From Protula sp. h YS-2021 (Eukaryota > Annelida > Polychaeta > Sabellida > Serpulidae): 64,000 nucleotides of DNA. The DNA lies in NCBI GenBank assembly GCA_949752745.1, contig OX457031.1:806001-870000 (forward strand), read 5' to 3'. This document shows, piece by piece, positions 1 to 22,059 of the stretch. Every line of letters starts with the position of its first letter. Position 1 is the first letter of the stretch. The translations under genes were made by a program, and so were the position numbers. Under the pieces are notes generated by a model, which saw nothing but the letters and a program-made list of their open reading frames with translations, made no database searches and was not told the origin of the DNA.

Positions 1-460
1 AACTTAAGCACTAATTTTATGTCAATTTTCTCCCAAAAGTCAAGAATGATTTTAAGAATAAAGTGAAATGGAAAGAAAATGTATATAAAAAATAAGAAAG
101 CTTTGTCTTTGGAACACAAAGACTTTTCTTTGGGGGCCATCCAGAATGTGTATAAAGACAATTACATACGAGAAATTTTTAACTCTAATATGCGAATGTA
201 TTGTCATGGATAGATCCAAAATCGTGAACATTATACTCAAGGGTCACAGATTTAGACCGTGAAGACGGACAGTTTAGTGCTTATTACCTGGAATAGCCAA
301 AGAACTTTATTTTTATCTTCCCTGAAAATATACGTTAATTGAAGTCAAATGAAATTATTCTTTCGCTAAAAATGTATTTTTAATTAAAAACTGTTTCAGA
401 TTGAACTTGAGCGGAAGTTGCAGCTAGAATTTGATAGAAAATTGGCCAAGATGGCCGGGT
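1..460. other. Remnant of TRIM flanks with the TRIM body missing
   Basis: Bases 1-150 resemble the sequence lying 3' of the TRIM genes elsewhere (about 2440-2600 and 48290-48440, including the TTTGGGGGCCA block). Bases about 330-460 resemble the sequence upstream of TRIM3 (about 36230-36360). No RING, coiled-coil or NHL coding sequence lies between them. This looks like another cassette from which the TRIM gene was deleted. Homology was judged by eye. Confidence 0.45.
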
Positions 461-487
461 TTTGCACATTTTAAGCTTTCAGATTTT

Positions 488-529
488 ACACACACACACA
501 TACACACACACACACAAACACACACACAC

Positions 530-600
<71 letters not shown>
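488..600. repeat. (CA)n followed by (TA)n microsatellite
   Basis: An interrupted CA run (about 488-530) passes directly into an uninterrupted run of about 35 TA dinucleotides (531-600). Confidence 0.95.
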
Positions 601-604
<4 letters not shown>

Positions 605-1364
605 TGGTTTAGGCTGTGATTAGCAATACGATGACCAGCTTAAAAATATGCATAAGATAGAGGTCGCCTCCTGATGTGGGTACTAAGCCACTTTTTTGCT
701 ATGCCATTAAAACATCTCTGAAATTAAGAATGCTCTGCATGCGTTGGTACAGACTTTGACAGTATCAGCGTCTGAAAGTCCTAGTAGTCAGGTCAAGTCG
801 GCAACCAGTGCCTCTGACCCTTTTCATAGCCAGAGACGCTGGGTATGTATGAGATCAATTTTATGTATATCTTTCTACAATATTTATGTGAAAATTTAAA
901 TATTTCAGAGTGTGAACAAGAAGACAAGAAGAGTAAATAATGTTGCCTAAACATTGGTTTGTGACCAAACATACACTAACTGTGATGATCAATAAGCTTC
1001 TTTAGGTCAAAGTTGAAATAACATATCAAACATATAAGATTTTCAGATATGTCATCAAGGGATTTTAAACTACTTTCCGAAAATTTTTAGGACAATTCGC
1101 AGATGTCTAGTCACTATGCAGATAGTCAAAATCTGGCCTTGAAGCACATATTAAATCAGTCACACAGAATCTAGCCTTGAAGCAGGAAGTCAAATTAGTC
1201 ACACAAAATCTAGCATTAAAATTTTTTGTCATATTAGTCCCACAGAATTTGGCCTTGACGCATGTCATCATATTACAAAAATCCACTCATCAGGCACTTA
1301 AAGAAGAAACTCTTCATTGAGCAGCAATTGCTATGTATGGCAGAGTTAAGACCTGGGAATTGGG
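601..1364 (+). pseudogene. Degenerate ACBD5 intron 7/exon 8 region (cassette 0)
   Basis: Collinear with 40370-41300. Shared landmarks are GCCTCCTgatGTGGG, the GTATGAGATCAATTTT.ATGTATAT block, GTGTGAACAAGAAGAC, and then worn copies of the 39-bp unit (AGTCAAATTAGTCACACA-type, about 1100-1290). That unit forms exon 8 and its array in ACBD5 copy 1. No open exon survives. Confidence 0.55.
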
Positions 1365-1399
1365 ATGGGGGAACGGTGTATACTAGAGACTCCCATTGA

Positions 1400-1945
1400 A
1401 GCAATTTTTGTGAGAAATTTGCTTGACTATCGAAAGGCAACAAACCCCGCCAAGCGACCGAAAGTTACCGAACAAATTATGACGGCCTTGCCCCAGTTAT
1501 ATCAAGACATAAACATTGTACTGACAAGATTAAATACGCTAGAGGCACCAAGAGTAGCTCAGAGTTAAGCAAGTAAAGGAAGAAGAAGGGGAAGGGGAGA
1601 GGGAGCATTGAACACGCTAGAAGCACTGACAAAAGCTAAGAGTCGGGCAAGTAACGGGGGAAGAAGGGACGGGGCACTGAACACACTAGAGACACTGACA
1701 GTCGCTGAGAGCCAGGCACATAGAGTAGAAATAGGGGGAGGAGGGGGAAAGGGAATACTAAACACGCTAGAGGCACTGACAGTGGCTCATAGCCAGGAAA
1801 GTAGCGGGGAAAGGAGGGGAAGGAATTGGGAGAGGGACACTGAATACACTAGAGACACTGAGTCGCTCAGAGCCAGGTATATAGGGTGGAAAAAGGGGGA
1901 GGAGAGGAAATGGGGCACTGAACACGCTAGAGGCACTGACAGTTA
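1400..1945 (+). pseudogene. Degenerate ACBD5 exon 9 (coiled coil) with tandem donor repeats
   Basis: Bases about 1455-1560 translate as RPKVTEQIMTALPQL and LTRLNTLEAPRVAQS, clearly related to the coiled-coil exon of ACBD5 copy 1 at 16738-16955. The exon end and donor region are then repeated about six times to 1945 (units beginning AACACGCTAGAGGCACTGACA), separated by GGGGA-rich spacers. The donors are mostly mutated (GTTAAG, GGGCAAG, GGAAAG), and no other intact exon of this copy is nearby. It is a relic. Confidence 0.7.
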
Positions 1946-2022
1946 AAGGTTATAGTTCATGGGAAAATGGTTTTAGTTTATGGGAGAAAAGGTTATAGTT
2001 CATGGGAGAAGGGGTTATATAC
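1946..2022. repeat. 22-bp minisatellite, about 3 units (cassette 0)
   Basis: Units of the GGTTATAGTTTATGGGAGAAAA type. The same array lies in ACBD5 intron 10 of the other cassettes (18760, 30448, 52910). Confidence 0.85.
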
Positions 2023-2952
2023 AGCAATTTCTTGCTTCTCCAAAATTGAAACAAAAATTCAAAATGCTCAAAAGAAGGATTATTAAATATATATAAAGAA
2101 AATTAAAGATAGTGAAAGCAAATGGCTGTAAATTGCAATTCATTTTATTGCTCTAAGAATTGTAGATATGACACAAGCTTTTCATAAAAGTGATTATGTG
2201 ATTATAAACTGTACTTTTAAAGTAAAATTGTAATAAATTTATACGAAGCTTCAGAACTGGCATACTGTTAACCGACTTAGGCATTATTCGGTATTCGATT
2301 AACCGATTTCATTTGTGTTACTCTTGCTTATAAAAATGTTTTCATTAAGTCGTTTGACAAAGCAGTATAGTTATGTATAGCCGATTTTCACGCATAAGCA
2401 TTTACATACAAATTATCGATTTATTACTAAATTGTAAAATTAAGTAGTTATTTTGTGTCGAAGTTTTCCCACAAGTCAAAAGTGCTTTTACGAATTAAAT
2501 GCAGTAAAAAGACAATGTACATAAATAAGAAAGAAAAATATCAGGAGTATTTTTTTCTTTACACAACCGTTTGCTTTGGGGGCCAATCATAATGACGTAA
2601 GCAAATCCTTCCTCCCCTCCACCACTCGCCGATATCACTCAGGTAATCATAATGTGTGACGTCACAAAGTGCGATCAGCTCTGAGGCCGCACTGACAAGC
2701 CATTCCCCTCCCTCTCCAACCCACCCCAGCCCCACCTCCTTGCTTATGTACTTTGTGGATGCCCTCTATAGAAAGGACCAAAGGCTTTACAACGCACAGA
2801 AGAATGATTTCTCGGTGTACTTATAGTGAATAGTTCAGTTTGTTTTACTTAGACTTGGATCTACAACTCTTCTTTCAGTTGTCATATGGAATGCTGCGTT
2901 CAGTGTTCTATGGTGATTATGTCACTATGGCAACGTCTGGGATGAACTCGTC
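2023..2952. other. Duplicated intergenic DNA between ACBD5 and TRIM 3' ends
   Basis: Matches 19030-19190 and then 21000-22050, 33200-34100 and 48050-48790 in the other cassettes. Landmarks are the TATATACAGCAATTT start, the TTAACCGACTTAGGCATTA..CGGTATTCGATTAACCGAT block and GGATGCCCTCTATAGAAA. A CRE-like TGACGTCA lies near 2660. No gene seen. Confidence 0.6.
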
Positions 2953-4846
2953 TTATTTGAGTTTGAAAAGAGCTTCTTCAGTGAGAACGAGCAGCTGACC
3001 GAGGTGATCCACTGTGGCGTGTCGGGGGTATTCTATCTTCTCACTGAGTTTGAGCACGCGCCACGTGTTGTCGTTCATGCAGAGCTGGAGTCGGTGATTC
3101 AAATAATCACAAACAAGGACGTGGCCGTGTGCATCGCTGCAAGTTACACGTGGCAATGAGTATGTGTCTTTACTCAGGTCATAACGGTCTACAGCATGCA
3201 CGAAAACATTCGATAAGGTTAGGATGTTATTTCTGATGGAGAAGTCGTAGTGATTCGAGTGCAACTGTACTTGTTTTATGCACGACCACCCGCTCCTGCC
3301 GCGTTGATGTATCGTTACAGTCTTATTGCTCAGCTCGTACACATACTGATCTTCACAGGCGGCATCCCAGTAGCAACCTTCAGCAATCACGTCCTTAGTA
3401 ACGTCGTCAGTAGTAACAGCCACCAGTCCTAGGTCCTTGTGAGGCTTGTCTTCGTGTTCATCACTGACACCGTAACACACGGCAATAACGCTGCCATTAG
3501 CGGCTTGTGACACCGCCCGTGCTATGTATTCCACACCTTTTCGTATCCAGGTCTTTTCTTTAATCTAAAGTGTCTTCACTTTGCATATTGATCGTGGTCA
3601 CTGTATCTGAAAATATCTATGTCACCTGTTTCACACACCATCCATATCTCATTGTCTATGCTTGCAATATTCTCCGATTCACCACGGTTACATTTAAGCA
3701 GTTTTGTCACTTGAAGTGTCCTTGACACATAGTCACCAAAAGAAGTCCGATTCACAAAAGCGTCTTCCGATGCCTTGGAAACTGTTTGTAAGCTTTGCGT
3801 TATCTCATCTGGTTGTTGCATGTAAAGTTTTGGAGGAACTGGCAGGGGATTTGCTTCAGGGAGACGTGATGATTTCTTGGCATCTGATGCTACATTTTTC
3901 GTTGTGGTGTTACTTGTCATTTGTGGGTTCCTGTGACCTGATTGGTCAGAGATGGCTATCCGCATTTGCCTAGGTTGTTTAATGGTTTCGTCTCCGTGTA
4001 GAACTGTTATTGTTAATTCCTGATTCTCTTCTTGCATTGATTTAATTAACATTAAAAACGTGTCCTGGCTTTGTTTTGACTGAGCTACCATGTCATCAAT
4101 TGATGCTTCATTCAAGAGTGTCCGCTGGTAGTTCTCTGACATCGTGTCCTTGATAACCTTCATATCTGATTAAACGAGGCCCGATGTGTGTCCAAGGTTT
4201 CGATACTGGAGTGGTAGGCTTTTGTCTGTTCCTCACGCTTCTTCTCAACTTCTTGGCGAAGTTTTTCGTGGACTTTTCTAACCTCGCTAATGATTTGTTT
4301 TTCTGAGTCATTTATTTTGTGAACAGCGTCACAAAAAAGAGAGCTGACTTTCGCATTGGCATCTAATTTCTTCTCTTTGGCATCATCAAAAAGTTGAATT
4401 GTCTCTTCCATGGCTGCTAAAACCCTTTGGAGCTTTTCGTAGCTTGCGGCTTTCATGTCACTTATCATGTATATGTGGTGCGCTTTGGTTGTAGGTTGTT
4501 TTGTGTGGCCTCTTTTACATCGGTCACCGATATACATATCACACTCATGACATTTTCTAACTGCTGGCTCATCGTCGCACAACTCACATGCTTGTTTATC
4601 TTTAAGCCTGTTTGTGTGATCATGATGAAGGTAGATGAGCTTTTGTATGCGGAAATCTCTTTTGATATCCCTCTGCTCGGAGACTCCCTGGCAGATGGGA
4701 CATTGAAGCAGTCCATCTTCGTCTATCATCTCATCTACGTCCTTTTGACACATATTGTGGAGACATTTTAATGACATGGGATTCTCCAAGATTTCAAGAT
4801 GTATCGGACAGGTAAGCTCTTCAGCAAGGTTCATCTACAGCGCCAT
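2953..4846 (-). pseudogene. TRIM1: broken RING/B-box/coiled-coil/NHL gene
   Basis: Read right to left, this gives a RING (CPIH..KCLHNMC..CPIC), a B-box (CELC..KCHECDMYIGDRC), a coiled coil and a C-terminal NHL stretch with the VLVCDYLNHRLQLC signature, all closely matching TRIM3. Compared with TRIM3 it has five lesions. Codon 4 of the MALS start is TAG, so only the downstream Met (MNLAEEL, near 4834) could start. One base is missing near 4165, where the frame ends after FNQ. One base is missing near 3585. A Trp codon is TAG near 3567. A 39-bp in-frame deletion near 3155 removes the GSAPGEF part of the NHL repeat. It is a recent pseudogene, or at best encodes a RING/B-box-only fragment of about 220 residues. 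It is convergent with the ACBD5 relic to its left. Confidence 0.85.
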
Positions 4847-5665
4847 TGCTTCTAACTGAAATAAAGACAACTGTATTAGTTTCGATATATCTGGAACAGA
4901 AAGTTAAAATGATAACCTTTTTTGAGAGAGAGATGTTGGCCTGTTACGCCAGCCTTTTTCAAACGTTGCATCATTTTTGTGATTGCCATGAACAGGAAAA
5001 GGGGGTTATGCAGTCACGACCATCCCCCATCTCCCCAATCTCCACTACCCGTTTCGGCTCTTAATGCAACCGTAGGAGCCATTTGTACCCTCAACTCTCT
5101 CTCCCACCTCCCACCGTGCGATTACATATTCGAAATCTGAACAGTTTCAATTTTTTGCGGTTCTCTCTACTCTTGTTTACAATACTGAGAACCTTGCACA
5201 CATTTATGCTGTTACAGAATTAGTCAAGAAGAAATGTCACGGAAAATATTTTAAAGGGTTCGATCTGCATCATGCTTTCAATTCTATTTTCAAGGTCACA
5301 CTATCCTTTAAAAGGCGTATCCCTTAAGCTCTTGTCATAATATCTCTGTCCCGTAAGCTCTTGAGATAATATCTCTCTTTTTTTGTCAATTTGCTCCTTT
5401 CTGGAATTTTTGTTTCATATAAGTAGATGTATAATCCTGCGGTCTGTATTTTTAGTCCTAAATTTTAACCAGATTGAATCTTGCAACAATAAGATACTTT
5501 AAACTGATAAGCGTTTGAGTTACGATACTGTTATCTACGATAAATGGTTCTTCTTGGGCACTTCTGTCAGATAATTTGTGAGTATTTCAATGTACACTTT
5601 TCAGTAACACACCTATTATTTTGGGATCAATAAGAAAGAAATAACATGATTGGTGGTAGTGGGGT
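4847..5665. other. Duplicated sequence upstream of the TRIM genes
   Basis: Bases 4847-5150 match the region upstream of TRIM2 (24141-24430) and TRIM4 (50732-51030). Bases 5150-5660 match 28530-28980 and 51040-51540. It probably holds the TRIM 5' flank (minus strand) and what was once ACBD5 intron sequence. No ORF of note. Confidence 0.6.
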
Positions 5666-5760
5666 ATGCCGGGAGGGGGTTCTCACCAAGCCAATGAACA
5701 TTTTGTAATCTAAATCCGTAAAGCCGTGACTTCGGTGAAAATTCAAGTCCTCAATTCTAA

Positions 5761-5990
5761 TCAGCTCCAGAAAGCTCACTCGCGTCAAGTTTCATCAAAA
5801 ATACTTTCACATGCCGCCGTGAAATTACGATCACAGATCCATGTTGTTATGAACCAGCTGACCCTCTTGAGGAGTTCAAACACAGAGCGGATGGATATTT
5901 TATCGAGCATGTCCAAGGACATGACCCAGCCGAGTTACCAAACATGGAAAGAGAGAAAAACTATGAAATACTGTTAGGGCAAAAAAATGA
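5761..5990 (+). CDS. Possible orphan coding exon, unrecognised
   Basis: The frame starting at 5761, just after an in-frame TAA at 5758, stays open to about 6105. Its first 76 codons look like real protein rather than repeat translation, with stretches such as DPCCYEPADPLEEFKHRADG and HVQGHDPAELPNMEREKNYE. The block is visibly less AT-rich than its surroundings. It has a weak acceptor (TTCTAATCAG, ending 5764) and a good donor (GAA|GTATGT at about 5991/5992). There is no early Met, so it would be an internal exon. I do not recognise the family and see no partner exon. It has no copy in the other cassettes. A competing frame over the same bases is also open, so coding status is uncertain. Confidence 0.3.
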
Positions 5991-5991
5991 A

Positions 5992-6337
5992 GTATGTAAA
6001 TTGCATTTAATTCGATTTTGGAAGCTACCCGAAAAGGGATGTTGGAAAGGTTGGGTTTTGACGGTTCACGTATTTACCGATATTTACACAATTTTACAAA
6101 ATTTTTAAAATTCCACTATTTCGGGATTTTTTTTGTCGTTTGCAAAAAAAAAAACAAAGTCCAGGTGGAGAAGCACCTAAGAAACTTTCGATTAAAATTT
6201 TATAACCATTTGAAAAAGAAGATTAGAGAGATGATTAGTTTGACAATTCAGTTATTTACTACCATTCACTACCATTCATTCCAGTCTTTGCCAAACTTCA
6301 AAAAAATAATAGACTGGTAGGCGAACCTCCGAATGAC
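5992..6337. other. AT-rich DNA, nothing recognised
   Basis: No repeat unit or duplicated match was seen. The junction with duplicated ACBD5 sequence is at about 6338. Confidence 0.4.
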
Positions 6338-8248
6338 AAGGGGGAAAAGTAAGCGGATTATTTCTTAGACTTTCTCGAAAAAGATTTTGCGTTTCGACTG
6401 AATTCAGTTATGATAAAAATATAAAGAAAACGATAAAAAAAAACTGGAAAAATTAACAAAATTCCACTTGGCCAAAAACACATTCACAAGTTGGCTTTTA
6501 ACGGTACTGAATAATATGTAAAATAATTTTTAAAAGGTACATTTTTTCGACATTCAGTCTTTCAAATTAAAAAAAATGATATGATGTCGTTTAGCAAAAA
6601 CGTATATCTTGTCTCATTTACGCGGCTTAAATTTTACGCCGCATTTAAAATTCATTCGTTCTTAAAACCCACTCCGTCTCTAAAGGTAGACTCCTTGGAA
6701 TAAAATTTCAAGTTAATGAAATTTCTTGCAATGGAAATATCTTAGTTCTCTCATATATTGTCATTATTTATTTATCACTATTTTCTTAACTACTTTGGAT
6801 AGATAAAGGTTAAAAGGAAGAACTTGTATAAATCTACGCATTTACATTGATGCGCATATTAAAATCATACAATTTTTTGTTACTTTTTAATGTGATACAC
6901 TTGACGTAACGGGAACTTTTGTGTGCATAGCTGTATTGATAGATGTCTAAATCGGCTTTGCATTACACCTTTGCTGTTTATGCACCCTATTTTCGCTTTT
7001 ACTACTTCGAATAACAGTCCCCAGTGTTCTTCTTATGTTGGGTTTTGATTTATTATTTATTATTTTATATTCTACAAGCAGTTTCTTTACGTTTTGCACC
7101 TCTTTCTTAACAACATCAACTCAAACGAATCTCTGCGGAAAAAATATTGGCTAATGAAGATGTGCCGCTCAGGTGTGAAATCTTAACTGTGTTGATAGAT
7201 GTCCAAATCGGCTTTGCATTACACCTTTGCTGTTTATGCACCCTATTTTCGCTTTTACTACTTCGAATAACAGTCCCCAGTGTTCTTCTTATGTTGGGTT
7301 TTGATTTATTTTTATTATTTTATATTCTACAAGCAGTTTCTTTACGTTTTGCACCTCTTTCTTAACAATATCAACTCAAACGAATCTCTGCGGAAAAAAT
7401 ATTGGCTAATGAAGATGTGCCGCTCAGGTGTGAAATCTTAACTGTGTTGATAGATGTCCAAATCGGCTTTGCATTACACCTTTGCTGTTTATGCACCCTA
7501 TTTTCGCTTTTACTACTTCGAATAACAGTCCCCAGTGTTCTTCTTATGTTGGGTTTTGATTTATTTTTATTATTTTATATTCTACAAGCAGTTTCTTTAC
7601 GTTTTGCACCTCTTTCTTAACAACATCAACTCAAACGAATCTCTGCGGAAAAAATATTGGCTAATGAAGATGTGCCGCTCAGGTGTGAAATCTTAACTGT
7701 GTTGATAGATGTCCAAATCGGCTTTGCATTACACCTTTGCTGTTTATGCACCCTATTTTCGCTTTTACTACTTCGAATAACAGTCCCCAGTGTTCTTCTT
7801 ATGTTGGGTTTTAATTTATTTTTATTATTTTATATTCTACAAGCAGTTTCTTTACGTTTTGCACCTCTTTCGTAACAACATCAACTCAAACGAATCGCTC
7901 CAGAAAAAATATTGGCTAATTAAGATGTGCCGCTCAGGTGTAAAATTTTAACTTTGGTATAATCGAATTTTTGGAGGGCGATAGTTTGTATGCTTTGGGT
8001 TGTATTTTTTTCTGCGCAAGGAATTTCCCATTTTATAAGGCTTTTTTCGCTCGTTTACATGTTTGCTTCAGTGCTATAGATGTCCAAGTGTTTAACTTTT
8101 AAATTTCACTTTATGACCCGCATGCTGTACCCGTTTGGAGCACACTGTCAGCTAACTATTTTTAACTGCATGTTTTATATGTGTGTAGTGGTTGTTGGCT
8201 TTATGTTTTCTTTGTTTGTCTTTTTTTGGTTCTGTTTTCATCCTACAG
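6338..8248 (+). other. ACBD5 intron 1 duplicate (copy 1), left boundary of cassette 1
   Basis: Starting with AGCGGATTATTTCTTA this segment is collinear with 60060-60965 and 61900-62099, which lie between exons 1 and 2 of the downstream ACBD5 copy. Left of 6338 the match stops. In this copy the ACBD5 exon 1 equivalent is therefore missing, at least within the window. Confidence 0.7.
6936..7950. repeat. 255-bp tandem repeat, 4 units
   Basis: The phrase TTGATAGATGTC.AAATCGGC recurs at 6936, 7192, 7447 and 7702. Units 2-4 are nearly identical. The equivalent place in the downstream ACBD5 copy (about 60630-60890) has a single unit, so the expansion is specific to copy 1 and recent. A 72-codon frame appears once per unit, but only because the unit length is divisible by three. 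Confidence 0.9.
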
Positions 8249-20090
<11,842 letters not shown>

Positions 20091-20149
20091 ATATTTATAT
20101 GATTTTTTTTGGTCCAGGAAATGGCTGGTTATTTGCCTGTGATTGGTCT

Positions 20150-20335
20150 TGGGTTGAGGGGCGGGGAGGTGGGAGGTGGCGGGAGGTGGAGGAGGGGCGG
20201 GGATGTGGGAGGGGGCGGGGGAGAAGGTGGAGGAGGGGCGGGGATGTGGGAGGGGGCGAGGAGGTGGGAAGGGGCGGGGAGGTGGAGGAGGGGAGGGGGG
20301 AGGGGAGGTAGGGTGGAAGGGGAGGGAGGGGCATT
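20150..20335 (+). repeat. G-rich polypurine tract between convergent ACBD5 and TRIM2
   Basis: Dense runs of GGGG separated by A, C or T (GGGGCGGGG, GGGAGGGGGCGGGG), capable of G-quadruplex formation by simple pattern. It occurs in the same place in cassettes 2 (32320-32580) and 4 (54240-54435), just past the exon 11 poly(A) position. Open frames here are Gly/Arg or Pro runs, not genes. Confidence 0.85.
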
Positions 20336-21590
20336 GCGATTGGATGGTGAAAAATTATAAACCTGGTCTATGCACCATTGTATAATTGTTGAGCATAATA
20401 CTGATGTCAAACAATGCATTTCTTTTGGTGTTGTAAAGTCTGGAAAGAGGTTACGGTTGGGGAGGGGGAGGGGGTCGATTTAGGGGGTGTGATGAGGATT
20501 AGGAAGATGAGTGAGCATCTGCTGTGTGAGTTGGGCGGGAGGGAGTGGGTGGGGGGGGGCGGACGGATAAAGTTGTACAAAAAGGTTGCTGTGGTGAATG
20601 GTAGAAGGAACGGGGGGTCGGGCGGGGAGGGGTCGGGAGGGGAGGGGAGGGCAGGAGGGATTGAGATTGTTATCATGTCACAGGGCTATCAAAATGAGAG
20701 AAATCGATTCGTAATTTTCATTTTATTATTTTACACATCCATGACGCAAATATCAGAAGCAATGTCATTACAGGCGACATGTCGTTATAAGCCATGTTGT
20801 CATAAGCCATGTCATTATAAGCTATGTCATCACAAAGATGTTCTAATGTTTCTCAATTTGATTTGAATTTGATTCGTTTCCAAAATACAGTATAACGGCA
20901 TTATAACGACGCCGGATATCACGACATATTCCGTATCCCGACATAAATATTTGGACCCATATTATTTTTTTTTCAGTTTAACACTCTTGGTTATAACGCC
21001 ATATATGATACAAGCTTTTTATAGAAGTGATTATGTGATTATAAACTGTGCTTTTAAAGTGAAATTGTAATACATTTATACGAAACTTCAAAACGACTTA
21101 GGCATTAACCGGTATTCGATTAACCGATTTCATCTGTACTTGTGTTACTTGTATGAAATGTAACTGGCATACTGTTAACCGACTTAGGCATTATTCGGTA
21201 TTCGATTAACCGATTTTATCTGTATTACTGTTACTTCTAAAAGATGTTTTCATTAAGTCATTTGACAAAGTAGAGTAGTTATATATAGCCGATTTTCACG
21301 CATAAGCATTTACATACAAATTATCGATTTATTACTAAATTGCATTTGCTAAGTATAAAATTAAGTAGTTATTTTGTGTCGAAGTTTTTCCACAAGTCAA
21401 AAGTGCTTTTACGAATTAAATGAAGTAAAAAGAAAATGTACATAAATAAGAAAGATACATATCAGGAATATTTTTTTCTTTACACAATTGTTTGCTTTCG
21501 GAGCCGTCCATAATGACGTAAGCAAACCCTTCCTCCCCTCCCACACCGCTCGCCGATTTCACTCAGGTAATCATAGTGTGTAACGTCACG
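20336..21590. other. Duplicated intergenic DNA, cassette 1
   Basis: Contains a second G-rich patch (20456-20660), a 15-bp repeat CCATGTCGTTATAAG (20780-20830), and a tandemly doubled block TTAACCGACTTAGGCATTA (about 21100-21235). All are shared with cassettes 2 and 4, and partly with 3. No gene. Confidence 0.6.
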
Positions 21591-21599
21591 AAGTGCGAT

Positions 21600-21970
21600 C
21601 AGCTCTGGAGGCCGCACCGACAAGCCATCCCCTCCCCCTACCCCCCCTCCCCCCCCCCCCCATCGTCTATGCGTACGTGCTTTGTGGATGCCCTCTATAG
21701 AAAGGACCAACCGCTTTACAATGCACAGAAGTTTGAATTCTCCGTGGAATTATAGTGACTGGTTCAGTTTGTTTTACTTAGACTTTGATCTACAACTGAC
21801 AAGCCATCCCCTCCCCCCTTCCCCTCCCCGCCCGCCCCATCTTCTATGCGTACGTGCTTTGTGGATGCCCTCTATAGAAAGGACCAATCGCTTTACAGTG
21901 CACAGAAGTTTGAATTCTCCGTGGAGTTATAGTGAATGGTTCAGTTTGTTTTACTTAGACTTGTATCTAC
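21600..21970. repeat. About 178-bp tandem duplication beside TRIM2 3' end
   Basis: GTGGATGCCCTCTATAGAAA and the following bases to GATCTACAACT appear twice (from about 21683 and 21861). The other cassettes have one copy. Confidence 0.85.
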
Positions 21971-22059
21971 AACTCTTCTTTCAGTCGTCATATGGAATGC
22001 TGCATTCAGTGTTCTATGGTGATTACGTCACAATGGCAACGTTTGGGATGAAACTCGTC

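Noticed and set aside
1365..1946. Two plus-strand frames with LNTLEAL.VA repeats, considered as a functional coiled-coil gene
   Set aside because: They are repeated copies of the end of ACBD5 exon 9, without acceptor, upstream exons or following exon 10.
7147..7875. Three near-identical 72-residue frames with hydrophobic segments
   Set aside because: One per 255-bp repeat unit in an intron; the corresponding single unit near 60630-60890 does not keep the frame.
20095..20866. Gly/Arg- and Pro-rich frames in G-rich tracts (also at 32169-32633 and 54186-54521)
   Set aside because: Frames open on both strands through low-complexity purine runs with no conserved residues between cassettes.
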